Shown here: positions 8,868 through 19,038 of the stretch, one piece after another
Layout: each line of letters opens with the position of its first letter
Numbering within the stretch: position 1 is the stretch's first letter
Assembly (NCBI GenBank): GCA_910575605.1
Contig: CAJTEW010000025.1
Location: forward strand, 1-44,821
Length of the DNA stretch: 44,821 nt
Source of the DNA: Lachnospiraceae bacterium
GTDB taxonomy: Bacteria; Bacillota; Clostridia; Lachnospirales; Lachnospiraceae
Direction: 5' to 3'
Program-made: the position numbers and the translations under genes
Notes under the pieces: model-generated
Told to the model about the DNA's origin: nothing
The model's input: only the letters and a program-made list of their open reading frames with translations
Databases searched by the model: none

Positions 8868-9088
8868 GCGCAGCAAGGCAGGTCTGCATGACGGACAGCA
8901 AAGGCAGGACGCTTTTTTCTGTTCCCGATGGCGGTATCATCCGTATGTTTTATGGGAACGGGGAGGATTATTTTGCCGTCTGCCGCTATCTGGACGAAAC
9001 CCATGCAGAGATTGACGGCGTAAGGTACGCCGTTCGGGAGTTCGCAAGGCGAATGGAAAGAAATAAAATCAACTATGCCCCTGCTTAA
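8864..9088 (+). CDS. Hypothetical protein, 74 aa
   Basis: It is coupled to the preceding gene by an ATGA overlap, with GGAGGTGG upstream inside that gene. It is a small soluble beta-rich protein (RTLFSVPDGGIIRMFYGNGEDYFAVCRYLDE) with a basic C-terminal helix. Function unknown. The VPDGGxI segment recalls IPDGGKIIY near the end of the 8086 product, which hints at a shared small fold. Confidence 0.65.
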   Translation: MSAARQVCMTDSKGRTLFSVPDGGIIRMFYGNGEDYFAVCRYLDETHAEIDGVRYAVREFARRMERNKINYAPA

Positions 9089-9124
9089 ATGTGGGGCATG
9101 GACAACAGGAGGATTGATATTTTT

Positions 9125-9163
9125 ATGGAACAGATTGTTTTGTCGGGCGGTGATAAAGAGTGA
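9125..9163 (+). CDS. Possible 12-residue leader peptide
   Basis: AGGAGG at 9107-9112 is followed by an ATG at 9125 reading 12 codons to a TGA that overlaps the GTG start of the next gene. The next gene has no good ribosome site of its own, so this mini-ORF may couple its translation. No homology is claimed. Confidence 0.3.
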   Translation: MEQIVLSGGDKE

Positions 9164-9618
9164 GTACCGAGTTAATCAACCGCATCACGGTAAAAAAAGA
9201 CGGCGTGTATGTATCTTCCCACAGCTCCAACGACACCTCGCCCTACCATTCATGGAGGTGCAAGGGCTTGTCGGAAATCTATGATGCCGAGGGTCAGAAA
9301 GGGCTTGACCGTGAGGTTATCCGTATGCTCTATGAGTATGCCGAGCTTCGTGGGACGCATAAGAGCCTTGCCCGTTACCGCTACGCAAAGGACGCCCCCG
9401 CTGCCCATGCCATTTATCAGAAATATATGGACAAAATAGACGACCGCTACGGGCAGATGGACGAAGCCGACCAGAACAGCGTCTGGTACAAGCCCACGGA
9501 AAAGGCAAAGGAGTACCGAGCCTATGAGCGGGACATGCGGGAAAAGATGTATTCCGAAATCGCTGAAAGATGCGGGGAATACGACAGGAAGCAGAAAAAC
9601 AAAGATTTGGAACGATAA
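9160..9618 (+). CDS. Hypothetical ICE protein, 152 aa
   Basis: The GTG start at 9160 overlaps the stop of a 12-codon mini-ORF, and translation is probably coupled to it. The N-terminus (INRITVKKDGVYVSSHSSND) is beta-rich. The rest is helical and strongly charged (DDRYGQMDEADQNS, KAKEYRAYERDMREKMYSE). No catalytic motif is seen. It is the last gene before the giant helicase, with a gap of only 14 nt. Confidence 0.7.
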   Translation: MSTELINRITVKKDGVYVSSHSSNDTSPYHSWRCKGLSEIYDAEGQKGLDREVIRMLYEYAELRGTHKSLARYRYAKDAPAAHAIYQKYMDKIDDRYGQMDEADQNSVWYKPTEKAKEYRAYERDMREKMYSEIAERCGEYDRKQKNKDLER

Positions 9619-9632
9619 GGAGGTGTGAGCCT

Positions 9633-12600
9633 ATGGCTGCAAAGTACCAGCTTATTACGGAGCTGTACCGCCGCACGGGAATGGCGGTCGCAAAGAACCC
9701 GCAGGCTTGGCAGGGCTTTTTATCCTCTGCCTGCCACAATTACAAGTGCCGCTTTGACGAGCAGCTCTTGATTTACGCCCAACGCCCCGATGCCACCGCC
9801 GTAGCCGAGATTGGCACATGGAACAGGCTCTTTAAGCGTTGGGTGAACAAGGACAGCAAGGGGATTGCGGTCTTTGACCCGAAAGGGCGCAGGAACACGC
9901 TGAAATACTATTTTGACGTTTCCGACACCCATGAGGGCTACTACGGCAGCCGAGCCGTCCCGATATGGCAGATGGATAAGCGGTATGAGCAGCCCGTCAT
10001 GGAACGGCTTGCGGACAGGTTCGGCGGCACGGAGGGCGGCGACCTTGCCACGTTTTTAATTCAGACAGCGGAGAACGCCGTGGAGGACAATTTACCCGAT
10101 TACCTCTCACAGCTAAAGGGCTGCACGAAAGACAGCTTTTTAGAGGAACTGGACGACTATAATATAGAAGTGATTTACAAACGGCTTGCCGCAAACAGCG
10201 TCGCCTATATGCTGTTAAGCCGCTGCGGTCTGGATGCGGGAGGATATTTTGAGCGTGAGGACTTTGCGGAGATTATAAATTTCAACACGCCCCAGACGCT
10301 GAACGCCATCGGCATCGCCACAAGCGACATCTCCGAGATGGCGTTGCGGGAAATCTCGGCGGCAGTCCGAAATGTGCAAATCGAAGCGAAACGGCAGAAC
10401 CGCACATTTGCAAGGGACACCGCAAGCCAGTATGATAAAGGCAGGAAACAACCCGAAAGGAGCGAAGAAAATGAGCGAAATCACTTACACGAGGCAGGCG
10501 GACTACCTTATACCCGACCTGACATTACCGACAGAGCCAGAGCTTCCGCTTGGCAGGTACGCTTTGATGCACAGGGATTATCTGGAAAACCACAAAAGAG
10601 TGACGTACCTCAACCTGCTGACAGCGGGCAGGCTGAACGAACACTTACACCAGACCGAGCAGACGGCGTTGCAGAGGTTGGAGCTTCTGACGAAGCAGCT
10701 CGCCAAAGAGCAGGAAGTGACGGAGGAGCTGAAAGAGAAAGCCCCGATGCAGTGGCTCGGCATGATGAACAATATCCGCAGCCAAGCGGAGGAAGCCATC
10801 TTGAGCGAACTGATTTACAATTAGGAAATTCAGAACCAGAGTCGCAGTCGGACGGCGGCAGGCAGGAAAAAAAAGCGGCTGCGGCACAGACAGCAGAGCC
10901 AGAGGGACAGACAGAAAAAGGCAGCGTTGCCAACGAGGAAGAAGTTGCCGCCAATCTCCCGACCATAGACGAACAGATTGAAAGGATAGCTGAAGCAGAG
11001 GATGAAAAAGTCTCTGCTTTTGCTGTTTCACAGGAGGATATTGACAGCGTACTCACGGAGGGAAGCGGATACCAAAACGGCAAGTACCGAATCTACCGCC
11101 AGTTCCAGAAGCGGGAGGATAAAAAGAGCAATATTGACTTCCTTAGAAACGAATACGGCACGGGCGGCGGCACACACACCTACCCAGATGGGACGGACGG
11201 TCATGAATGGCACGATGGAAAGGGAATCGCCATTGAAAAGCAAGGCTCATATACCAACCCAGATTTACTTCTTAGCTGGTCTAAAGTAGAAAAAAGGCTG
11301 CGTGAGCTGATTAAGGATAACCGTTATCTTAATGCAAAAGAAAAAGACCACTACGCCGACTATCTGGATGGCATATCTGCCCCGCAGTATGAAATCGACA
11401 CCCAGAGGAAACTGGCAAGGCAGCGTTTTATTGAGGAAAAAAGGGAGCTGCCCCCTGCGGACAAGCGGGACACGCTCGCCCTGCGTCTCTCCGACTTCAT
11501 CCGTGACTCGGACGGCTATGAAAAATCCCTGCTTGGAAACGTGGGGCGTGGCGACCTTGCCAACGTGACCGAGGGGCAGATGGAGCAGTTTTTCTCTGAC
11601 CCTGCCACCGTGCAGCAGCTCCTTGATTTTCTTAAACTTGTGCAGGACAAGACAGGCGACGTTTACAGCCGCAGCAATGCGTGGCGTTTTTCGCAGGAGC
11701 TTACGGAGCTGTACCCTCTCCGCTACCTCTACCACGAGGGCGACGTGGTGTATATCGGGGCGGACATATATGAGGTCACCGCCTTTGATGAGAACGCCGT
11801 TTCCCTGCGAAATGCGGAGTTCCCGTTGTTCGGAAAAGAGTTTAGCAGGGAGGATTTTGAGCAGAAATTAAAGGAGAACCCTGCGAACGACCATTTAAAA
11901 ACGGTCATTACCGAAAGCCAGAAAACAGAAACACTTGCCGAGGAAAAGCCCGACAGCATTACCCTTTCAATCGGCTTTTCCGAGCATCCCGCCTTTTATG
12001 ACAGGGAGCTGAACGACCGATTTACGGATTTGAGTTTTGCTCTTGGGAATAAGCTGCTCGGCATTCTGGACGAAAAACAGCATCGGGAAAGGGAGAATGA
12101 GGAGAACCATGTCGGCTGGTATCACAAGACCGATTTTGAAATCCATGCCGTCATCGGCGGCGAGGAATTTAACTACGAGGGGCGGTTTGACATCGGCGAC
12201 GGCGAGGGGGATTTAACCGCCCATATCCGAAATTTCTATGAATATTCCCTCTCCCCCGACTGCCCGTTTATCCCAGAATGGAAACGGCAGGGTGAAGATT
12301 ACTACCGAGAGAAAATGGAATCCCTGCGTCTTGGGCGTGACGTATTTATCCCATTCTTGGAGCGGAACACCGAGCTGACCCCAGAGGATGAAAAGCGGCT
12401 TGGCGAGATAATGGCTACTGAGGAGGACTGGTTTCACAGGAGGAAAGAACCCATCGAGGAAGAACTTCTGGAACAGGCGAAAGGCTGCATCGACGCATAC
12501 TGCGATGCCGAGTTTGGCGGCGACGCCGAAGTGGACTATACGGATTTATCCAACGTCAAGATTGCCTTTCGGAATACCGAGGACGGCTTGCACGGGATAC

Positions 12601-15600
12601 AGGCATCCGTCAACCTCTTGCAGTACCGCATGGAAACGTATGTGGACGGCGTTCTTGCAGAATATACGCAGTACAGCGACCTTGCCGACCTTATCCAGAA
12701 CGCACTTTCCAATCTGTACTACCACGATTTAGTGTCTTTGACGGAGGAACAGCTTGAGCCGTTCTATCGGGAAGAAAACGCAAAAGCGGCTGAAAACCCA
12801 AGCCCAGACATTATCTCCGATGAAACAGAACAGAAGCCCCATTACACGGTAGAGCAGACTTCCGATGCCTTTGCCGACCAGTTTATCATACGGAATAACG
12901 AAGCCCCAGAGGACAGTGCCGACCGATATTACGACGTAGGCGGCATCTACCAGACGTTTGAAAACGAGGAAGAAGCGCAGGAATACGCCGACACTTTAAA
13001 TCATGCGGAGCGTGAGGGACGGCAGAAATTAGAGCCTGCCCAGACTGGAACAGACAGGACGCAGGATAATTCTGACCTTATCGGCAAAGAGCTTATGATT
13101 GACAACCGCCGTTATCTTATCGAGAGCGTCGGGAAAATCAGCGGCGATGTTTCCATGCGTGACGTCACATTTCAGAATAGCGTAGGCTTCCCGATAAACC
13201 GTGTGGAGAAAGTGGGCTATGTCCGCAGGCTCTTGGAGCAGGAAAAAGAACAGAACCAACAGCAAAGACAGGCACAGAACGAAATACCGACCGAAGAAAA
13301 ATCAGAATCCCCCGCAAAGCCGACCACGGAAACCGTGGCGGAATACCCCGCCGTGGAGAATGGGCTTCCTTATGACATTGTGGTGGAGAAGATAAAATTT
13401 GACGAGCCAGAGCAGAAACCCCAGAGCCACAATCTGGCAAACACGCTCCGCTCCAAACTGGAAAAGGCAAAAGACAGTGCGGGACATGCCGCATTGGAAG
13501 AGGATATAAATACCCTTTTCATGGATAAGAACGGCGACAGCCTTGTGGGGATTGCTTCGGATGAGTGGCTGAAACAGCTTGCGGCAATGCCCGATGATGA
13601 GTTCCGCAGATATGCGGACAGTTACCAGAAAGGCACTCTGAACGCCTATAAGCTGCTCCCCCTCTCCGCCGACCGCCGTAACTACCGCATTACCGATGAT
13701 AATTTAGGCGTTGGCGGAGCAAAAGAGAAGTTCCGCAACAACATGTCCGCAATAAGGCTTCTCCATGACCTTCAGATAGAAAACCGCCTTGCCACGCCCG
13801 AAGAACAGGAAACCCTTGCAAAGTATGTCGGGTGGGGCGGTCTGTCGATGGCGTTTGACGGGAACAATGCGGCATGGGCAAATGAGTATAAGGAACTGAA
13901 AGTCGCACTCTCCGATGAGGAATACCATGCCGCTATGGAATCCACGCTGACCGCATTTTATACGCCGCCCGTCGTTATCAAGGCGATGTATGAAGCACTT
14001 GACCGTCTGGGATTTTCACAGGGAAACATCTTGGAGCCGTCCTGCGGCACGGGTAATTTCTTAGGGCTTCTGCCCGACAGCATGGAGAAATCAAAGCTGC
14101 ACGGCATTGAGATTGACCCGTTATCGGGCAGGATTGCAAAGCAGCTTTACCAGAAAGCCAGCATCGCCATTGAGGGATTTGAGGAAACGAAGCTCCCAGA
14201 CAATCATTTTGACGTGGTGCTTGGCAACATCCCGTTCGGGGAGTTCAAAGTCAACGACAGCCGCTATAATGCCCAGAAGTTCCTAATCCACGACTATTTT
14301 ATTGCAAAGGCTCTGGATAAAGTGCGGGCAGGCGGCGTTGTGATGTTCATCACCTCTAAGGGGACGATGGACAAGGCAAGCCCAGAGGTGCGGAAGTATA
14401 TTGCACAGAGAGCCGAGCTTTTAGGGGCGGTAAGGCTTCCCGACAATACGTTTCGGGCAAATGCAGGAACGGAGGTCACGAGCGACATCCTTATCCTGCA
14501 AAAGCGTGACAATATAATTGACATTGAGCCAGAGTGGGTACACCTTGACACAGATGCAAATGGAATCACGATGAACAGCTACTTTGTCCAGCATCCAGAG
14601 ATGGCACTTGGCGAGATGAGGATGGAAAGCACAAGGTTCGGCATGGACAGTGCCTGCAAAGCCTACCCAGACGTGCCGCTTGCGGGGCTTCTCCATGAAG
14701 CCATGCAGCGGATAGACGGCGAAATCACGGAGCAGGATGTTGGGATTGACGAAATATCCGATGAGAATGAGAAAGCCATCCCCGCCGACCCGAACGTGCG
14801 GAACTTCTCGTTTGCCCTTGTGGGCGGCAAAGTCTACTTCCGAGAGAATAACGAGATGACCCCTGCAAACGTGTCCATGACGGCGGAGAGCCGCATCAAG
14901 GGGCTGCTGGAAATCCGTGACTGCGTGAGGAAGCTCATCCAATACCAGACCGACGACTGCCCAGAGGAAATGATACAGACCGAGCAGGAAAACCTAAACC
15001 GATTATACGATGCCTTTACCAAAAAGTACGGCTTGATTAACAGCAGGGGGAACTACCTCGCTTTTGCGGCGGATGAAAGTTATTTCTTACTCTGTTCCCT
15101 TGAAGTGCTTGACGATGAGGGGAAATTCAAACGCAAGGCGGATATGTTCACGAAACGGACGATAAAGCCCCACCGAGAAGTGACCTTTGTGGAAACCGCC
15201 AGTGAAGCCCTCGCCCTCTCTATCGGGGAGAAAGCCCGTGTCGATTTAGAGTATATGGCACGGCTCACCTGCAGGTCAGAGGAAGAAATCATCAAGGAAT
15301 TGCAGGGTGTAATCTATAAAGTGCCGTCATCCGAGTCTGCAAGGTATGTGACCGCAGACGAGTATTTGTCGGGGAATGTGCGGGAGAAACTGAAAATTGC
15401 AGGGATAGCGGCAAAGTCAGACCCAGAGCTTACAGTCAACGTGGCGGCTCTGGAAAAGGTCATCCCAAAGGATTTGCCTGCAAGCGAAATCTCCGTCCGT
15501 CTCGGCACGACATGGATACCGCAGGAGGATATACAGCAGTTCATGATGGAGCTTTTAACGCCCTCAAGCTATGCGGCGGGCAGATTGAAAGTACGCTACA

Positions 15601-18503
15601 CGGCATATAACGGGGACTGGTTCATTGAGAATAAGAGTTCCGACATTGGGAATGTCAAGGCGGACAGCACTTACGGCACGAAGCGGGCAAGCGCATACCG
15701 CATCATGGAGGACACCTTAAATCTCCGTGACACCCGCATCTTTGACTATGTTTACGATGAACACAACAATAAAAAAGCGGTGCTGAACCATAAGGAAACC
15801 ACGGCGGCGCAGGCAAAGCAGGAGGTGATAAAGCAGGCGTTCCAAGACTGGATATGGAAAGACCCAGAGCGCAGGAACAGGCTTGTACGCTACTACAATG
15901 ACACATTCAATTCCATCCGCCCCCGTGAATATGACGGAAGCCATATCACGTTCGGCGGCATCAGCCCAGAAATCCAGCTAAGACCGCATCAAGTAAATGC
16001 GATTGCCCATATCCTCTACGGCGGCAACACGCTCCTTGCCCACAAGGTAGGTGCGGGGAAAACCTTTGAAATGGTAGCCGCCGCACAGGAAAGCAAACGG
16101 CTCGGCTTATGCCAGAAATCCATGTTTGTTGTGCCGAACCACCTTGTCGGGCAGTGGGCGTCGGAATATTTACGGCTCTACCCAAGTGCCAACATCCTTG
16201 TCACGACCAAGCGGGATTTTGAAACGGGAAACCGCAAGAAGTTCTGCGGCAGGATTGCGACGGGGGCGTATGATGCGGTGATTATCGGGCATAGTCAGTT
16301 CGAGAAAATCCCCATCAGCGAGGAACGCCAGAGGGAACAGCTCATGCGCCAGCTTGACGATATTGAGCGTGGCATTGACGACGTGCAGGCGTCCCGCGGG
16401 GAGCAGTTCACGGTCAAGCAGCTCATGAAAACAAGGAAAGCAATCAAGGCGAAGCTCGACAAACTGAACGACACCAAGCGGAAAGACAGCGTGATAAACT
16501 TTGAGGAATTGGGCATAGACAGGCTCTTTATAGATGAGAGCCATTTTTATAAGAACCTCTATTTATTTACCAAGATGCGGAACGTGGGCGGCATAGCCCA
16601 GACCGAAGCCCAGAAAAGCTCCGACCTCTTTATGAAATGCCGCTATCTGGACGAAATCACGGGCAACCGTGGCGTGGTTTTCGCAACGGGGACGCCCGTC
16701 TCAAACTCGATGGTCGAGATGTATTCCGTGCAGAGGTACTTGCAGTATGACACCCTCGCAAGGAACGGGTTGCAGCATTTTGACAGTTGGGCTTCCACGT
16801 TCGGCGAAACGGTCACGGCTCTGGAACTTGCCCCAGAGGGGACGAATTACCGAGCCAAGACGAGGTTTGCGAAGTTTTACAACCTGCCAGAATTGATGCA
16901 GATGTTCCGTGAGGTTGCGGACATCCAGACCGCCGATATGCTAAAGCTCCCCGTGCCAAAGGTCAATTACCACAACATCAAGACCAAGCCGAGCCAAATC
17001 CAGACGGAAATGGTGGCGGGGCTTGCGAAGCGGGCAGAGAAAATCCGTGCAAGGCTCGTCAAGCCCCAATTTGATAATATGCTCAAAGTGACAAACGATG
17101 GGCGGCAGCTTGCCTTAGACCAGAGGTTGATTGACCCGATGCTGCCAGACGACCCAAACAGCAAAGTCAACGCCTGCGTGGACAATATCTACCGCATCTG
17201 GGAAGAACACGCCGACACAAAGGCGGCACAACTCGTCTTTTGTGATTTATCGACACCTGCCAAGAAAAAGATAATAGAGATGCAGGAAGTCAGAGAAAAT
17301 GTCTTTGAGATGCTGCCCGACCAGTTTGAAAATGTTTATGATGACATGAGGAAAAAACTCATACAGCGTGGCATCCCTGCGGAGCAGGTGCGGTTTATCC
17401 ACGAAGCGAATACTGACGCACAGAAAAAAGAGATGTTTGCAAAGGTAAGGAGCGGCGAAGTGCGTGTATTGTTTGGCTCTACCCAGAAGATGGGTGCGGG
17501 TACAAATGTGCAGGACAGACTGATTGCCATCCATAATCTCGACTGCCCGTGGAAACCATCGTGTTTAGAACAACGCCAGGGGAGGATTGAACGTCAGGGA
17601 AATATGTTCCCAGAGGTTGAAGTTTACCGTTATGTAACGGAACAGACATTTGATGCGTACCTCTATCAGCTCGTCGAGGGAAAGCAGAAATTCATCTCCC
17701 AGATAATGACGAGCAAAAGCCCTGTGCGTTCTGCCGAGGACGTGGATGAGGTTGCCCTCTCCTTTGCGGAGGTAAAAATGCTGGCTACGGGCGATGAGCG
17801 TTTCAAGGAAAAAATGGATTTGGACATGCAGGTGGCGAAGCTGAAAGTCTTGAAGCAGAGCTACCTTTCCGAGCATTACGACCTTGAGGACAGGATACTG
17901 AAGCACTACCCGCAGGAGATTAAGGAGTATGGGGAACGCATTGTAGGATATGGGAATGATGCCAAAATTGCCAGCCAGCACATGCCGCAGGGCGAGGACA
18001 AGTTCTGCCCAATGACCTTAAACGGCGTGACCTACAAAGAAAAAGCGGACGCAGGCGAGATGCTGCTTGCCATCTGCAAGGAAAACCCGCTGTCACAGCC
18101 GATACAAATCGGCAACTACCGTGGCTTCCAGATGGAGGTTTTCTATGATACTGTCAACACCTGTTATTGCCTAAACTTATGTGGAATGAGAAAGTACAAG
18201 GTGGAATTAGGCGTGGACGCCCTCGGAAATCTGACCCGAATCGAGAATGAGATTGCCAAGCTTCCTGCCCGACTGGAAGCCGCCAAGACGAGAAAGGACG
18301 AAACCATCGCACAGCTTGAAACCGCGAAAAAGGAAGTGGAGAAGCCGTTTGCCTTTGAAAATGAGCTGAAAGAAAAGACGAAGCGGCTCAACGCACTCAA
18401 CATCGAATTGAATCTAAATGAAAAAGACAAGTCTGTTATTGACGATGAGCCAGAGCAGAACGATGAGCAGCCAGAGAAAAAATGCACGGACAGGGAGCGT
18501 TAA
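9633..18503 (+). CDS. Giant N6-adenine methylase / SNF2-like helicase protein
   Basis: 2956 residues from the ATG at 9633 (AAGGAGGTG upstream). The N-terminus looks LtrC/ArdC-like (WQGFLSSACHNYKCRFDEQLLIYAQRP). A Gln/Asp/Ala-rich linker at about residues 280-450 is followed by several uncharacterised domains. A class I methyltransferase core has LEPSCGTGNF (about 1467) and the N-[IV]-PF catalytic variant NIPFGEF (about 1532). A superfamily 2 helicase has Walker A GAGKT (2140-2144), DESH (2301-2304) and the motif VI sequence QRQGRIERQ (2647-2655). The C-terminus is coiled-coil. Proteins of this kind are standard in Tn1549-like elements and may protect or remodel incoming DNA (inference). Residues 280-397 are encoded by the same DNA as tnpV in another frame. 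Confidence 0.9.
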   Translation: MAAKYQLITELYRRTGMAVAKNPQAWQGFLSSACHNYKCRFDEQLLIYAQRPDATAVAEIGTWNRLFKRWVNKDSKGIAVFDPKGRRNTLKYYFDVSDTHEGYYGSRAVPIWQMDKRYEQPVMERLADRFGGTEGGDLATFLIQTAENAVEDNLPDYLSQLKGCTKDSFLEELDDYNIEVIYKRLAANSVAYMLLSRCGLDAGGYFEREDFAEIINFNTPQTLNAIGIATSDISEMALREISAAVRNVQIEAKRQNRTFARDTASQYDKGRKQPERSEENERNHLHEAGGLPYTRPDITDRARASAWQVRFDAQGLSGKPQKSDVPQPADSGQAERTLTPDRADGVAEVGASDEAARQRAGSDGGAERESPDAVARHDEQYPQPSGGSHLERTDLQLGNSEPESQSDGGRQEKKAAAAQTAEPEGQTEKGSVANEEEVAANLPTIDEQIERIAEAEDEKVSAFAVSQEDIDSVLTEGSGYQNGKYRIYRQFQKREDKKSNIDFLRNEYGTGGGTHTYPDGTDGHEWHDGKGIAIEKQGSYTNPDLLLSWSKVEKRLRELIKDNRYLNAKEKDHYADYLDGISAPQYEIDTQRKLARQRFIEEKRELPPADKRDTLALRLSDFIRDSDGYEKSLLGNVGRGDLANVTEGQMEQFFSDPATVQQLLDFLKLVQDKTGDVYSRSNAWRFSQELTELYPLRYLYHEGDVVYIGADIYEVTAFDENAVSLRNAEFPLFGKEFSREDFEQKLKENPANDHLKTVITESQKTETLAEEKPDSITLSIGFSEHPAFYDRELNDRFTDLSFALGNKLLGILDEKQHRERENEENHVGWYHKTDFEIHAVIGGEEFNYEGRFDIGDGEGDLTAHIRNFYEYSLSPDCPFIPEWKRQGEDYYREKMESLRLGRDVFIPFLERNTELTPEDEKRLGEIMATEEDWFHRRKEPIEEELLEQAKGCIDAYCDAEFGGDAEVDYTDLSNVKIAFRNTEDGLHGIQASVNLLQYRMETYVDGVLAEYTQYSDLADLIQNALSNLYYHDLVSLTEEQLEPFYREENAKAAENPSPDIISDETEQKPHYTVEQTSDAFADQFIIRNNEAPEDSADRYYDVGGIYQTFENEEEAQEYADTLNHAEREGRQKLEPAQTGTDRTQDNSDLIGKELMIDNRRYLIESVGKISGDVSMRDVTFQNSVGFPINRVEKVGYVRRLLEQEKEQNQQQRQAQNEIPTEEKSESPAKPTTETVAEYPAVENGLPYDIVVEKIKFDEPEQKPQSHNLANTLRSKLEKAKDSAGHAALEEDINTLFMDKNGDSLVGIASDEWLKQLAAMPDDEFRRYADSYQKGTLNAYKLLPLSADRRNYRITDDNLGVGGAKEKFRNNMSAIRLLHDLQIENRLATPEEQETLAKYVGWGGLSMAFDGNNAAWANEYKELKVALSDEEYHAAMESTLTAFYTPPVVIKAMYEALDRLGFSQGNILEPSCGTGNFLGLLPDSMEKSKLHGIEIDPLSGRIAKQLYQKASIAIEGFEETKLPDNHFDVVLGNIPFGEFKVNDSRYNAQKFLIHDYFIAKALDKVRAGGVVMFITSKGTMDKASPEVRKYIAQRAELLGAVRLPDNTFRANAGTEVTSDILILQKRDNIIDIEPEWVHLDTDANGITMNSYFVQHPEMALGEMRMESTRFGMDSACKAYPDVPLAGLLHEAMQRIDGEITEQDVGIDEISDENEKAIPADPNVRNFSFALVGGKVYFRENNEMTPANVSMTAESRIKGLLEIRDCVRKLIQYQTDDCPEEMIQTEQENLNRLYDAFTKKYGLINSRGNYLAFAADESYFLLCSLEVLDDEGKFKRKADMFTKRTIKPHREVTFVETASEALALSIGEKARVDLEYMARLTCRSEEEIIKELQGVIYKVPSSESARYVTADEYLSGNVREKLKIAGIAAKSDPELTVNVAALEKVIPKDLPASEISVRLGTTWIPQEDIQQFMMELLTPSSYAAGRLKVRYTAYNGDWFIENKSSDIGNVKADSTYGTKRASAYRIMEDTLNLRDTRIFDYVYDEHNNKKAVLNHKETTAAQAKQEVIKQAFQDWIWKDPERRNRLVRYYNDTFNSIRPREYDGSHITFGGISPEIQLRPHQVNAIAHILYGGNTLLAHKVGAGKTFEMVAAAQESKRLGLCQKSMFVVPNHLVGQWASEYLRLYPSANILVTTKRDFETGNRKKFCGRIATGAYDAVIIGHSQFEKIPISEERQREQLMRQLDDIERGIDDVQASRGEQFTVKQLMKTRKAIKAKLDKLNDTKRKDSVINFEELGIDRLFIDESHFYKNLYLFTKMRNVGGIAQTEAQKSSDLFMKCRYLDEITGNRGVVFATGTPVSNSMVEMYSVQRYLQYDTLARNGLQHFDSWASTFGETVTALELAPEGTNYRAKTRFAKFYNLPELMQMFREVADIQTADMLKLPVPKVNYHNIKTKPSQIQTEMVAGLAKRAEKIRARLVKPQFDNMLKVTNDGRQLALDQRLIDPMLPDDPNSKVNACVDNIYRIWEEHADTKAAQLVFCDLSTPAKKKIIEMQEVRENVFEMLPDQFENVYDDMRKKLIQRGIPAEQVRFIHEANTDAQKKEMFAKVRSGEVRVLFGSTQKMGAGTNVQDRLIAIHNLDCPWKPSCLEQRQGRIERQGNMFPEVEVYRYVTEQTFDAYLYQLVEGKQKFISQIMTSKSPVRSAEDVDEVALSFAEVKMLATGDERFKEKMDLDMQVAKLKVLKQSYLSEHYDLEDRILKHYPQEIKEYGERIVGYGNDAKIASQHMPQGEDKFCPMTLNGVTYKEKADAGEMLLAICKENPLSQPIQIGNYRGFQMEVFYDTVNTCYCLNLCGMRKYKVELGVDALGNLTRIENEIAKLPARLEAAKTRKDETIAQLETAKKEVEKPFAFENELKEKTKRLNALNIELNLNEKDKSVIDDEPEQNDEQPEKKCTDRER
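10471..10824 (+). CDS. tnpV: TnpV-like protein nested in another frame of the helicase gene
   Basis: A complete 117-residue gene lies wholly inside the giant helicase gene, in the +1 frame. GAAAGGAG (10455-10462) sits eight bases before its ATG. The product matches the TnpV transposon-protein pattern as I know it: an opening EITYTRQADYLIPDLTLP, then RYALMHRDYL, LNLLTAGRL, VTEELKEK and a closing MNNIRSQAEEAILSELIYN. TnpV function is unknown. The overlapping helicase residues form a low-complexity linker, as expected if that frame is the overprinted one. It could be expressed or simply a captured relic; the intact frame and ribosome site favour expression. Confidence 0.7.
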   Translation: MSEITYTRQADYLIPDLTLPTEPELPLGRYALMHRDYLENHKRVTYLNLLTAGRLNEHLHQTEQTALQRLELLTKQLAKEQEVTEELKEKAPMQWLGMMNNIRSQAEEAILSELIYN

Positions 18504-18518
18504 ATCCAGTTTGCACAT

Positions 18519-18547
18519 TTGTACTGCTGAATTTGGGGTATTATAAT
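18519..18547 (+). promoter_or_regulatory. Sigma-70-type promoter
   Basis: TTGTAC (18519-18524), 17-base spacer, TATAAT (18542-18547). It lies after the helicase stop and would drive the gene at 18583. Confidence 0.55.
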
Positions 18548-18582
18548 AAAGGACGATTAGAAAAAATCGGAGGTGAGGAAGA

Positions 18583-18912
18583 ATGTCTGATGCGTTCAGA
18601 TTTGAAACTTTTGTAGATGTTCATGACAATGTTTTTAATGAATATCTCGGCTCTGCCATCACAAAGTTGTCCAGAGAAAACGAGGAATACCGTGCCATAA
18701 GAGCCGAGATTGAGAGCCTTTATGAAAAATATCCGAAAGTTTTAGGCGTGTTTGACACGGAAACGGCGGTGGAACTGACCGAGGAAGAATGTGCCGCACT
18801 GATTAAAGTGATGGAGTTTAGGAACAAACTTACAGACATGGAGATGCAGTCGGTCTATTTCCGTGGATGTTATGACAGCGTGGGGTATCTGAAAAAGGCA
18901 GGGATTTTATAA
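18583..18912 (+). CDS. Conserved small ICE protein, 109 aa
   Basis: A single-gene unit with its own promoter (18519-18547), an AGGTGAGG ribosome site and a terminator (18930-18962). The protein is acidic and helical (RFETFVDVHDNVFNEYLGSAITKLSRENEEY), ending YFRGCYDSVGYLKKAGIL. I recall similar proteins following the giant helicase in Tn1549-like elements, annotated only as a domain of unknown function. Function unknown. Confidence 0.75.
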   Translation: MSDAFRFETFVDVHDNVFNEYLGSAITKLSRENEEYRAIRAEIESLYEKYPKVLGVFDTETAVELTEEECAALIKVMEFRNKLTDMEMQSVYFRGCYDSVGYLKKAGIL

Positions 18913-18929
18913 CGGACTGACCGAAAAAA

Positions 18930-18962
18930 GGCGGTGTCGGTGTGAAGCTGATGCCGTCTTTT
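18930..18962 (+). terminator. Intrinsic terminator
   Basis: GGCGGTGTCGG (18930-18940) pairs over 11 positions with CTGATGCCGTC (18948-18958), including four G-T wobbles, with a 7-nt loop. A-tract before, TTTT after. It ends the 18583 gene. Confidence 0.65.
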
Positions 18963-18977
18963 ACATAGCCGAGAGGT
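18961..18977 (+). repeat. Left 17-bp direct repeat of the protease cassette
   Basis: TTACATAGCCGAGAGGT, identical to 19869-19885. This copy carries only the left arm of the leader hairpin; the full hairpin follows the right copy. Confidence 0.85.
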
Positions 18978-18999
18978 GGAAAATTTTGTATTTATGTAG

Positions 19000-19005
19000 T
19001 ATAAT
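19000..19005 (+). promoter_or_regulatory. Likely -10 box for the protease gene
   Basis: TATAAT, 33 bases before the protease start. No convincing -35 is seen at 16-18 bases, so the call rests on the -10 and location only. Confidence 0.35.
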
Positions 19006-19038
19006 GAAAACAAATTTTTTAAGGAGACTAAGAAAGAT

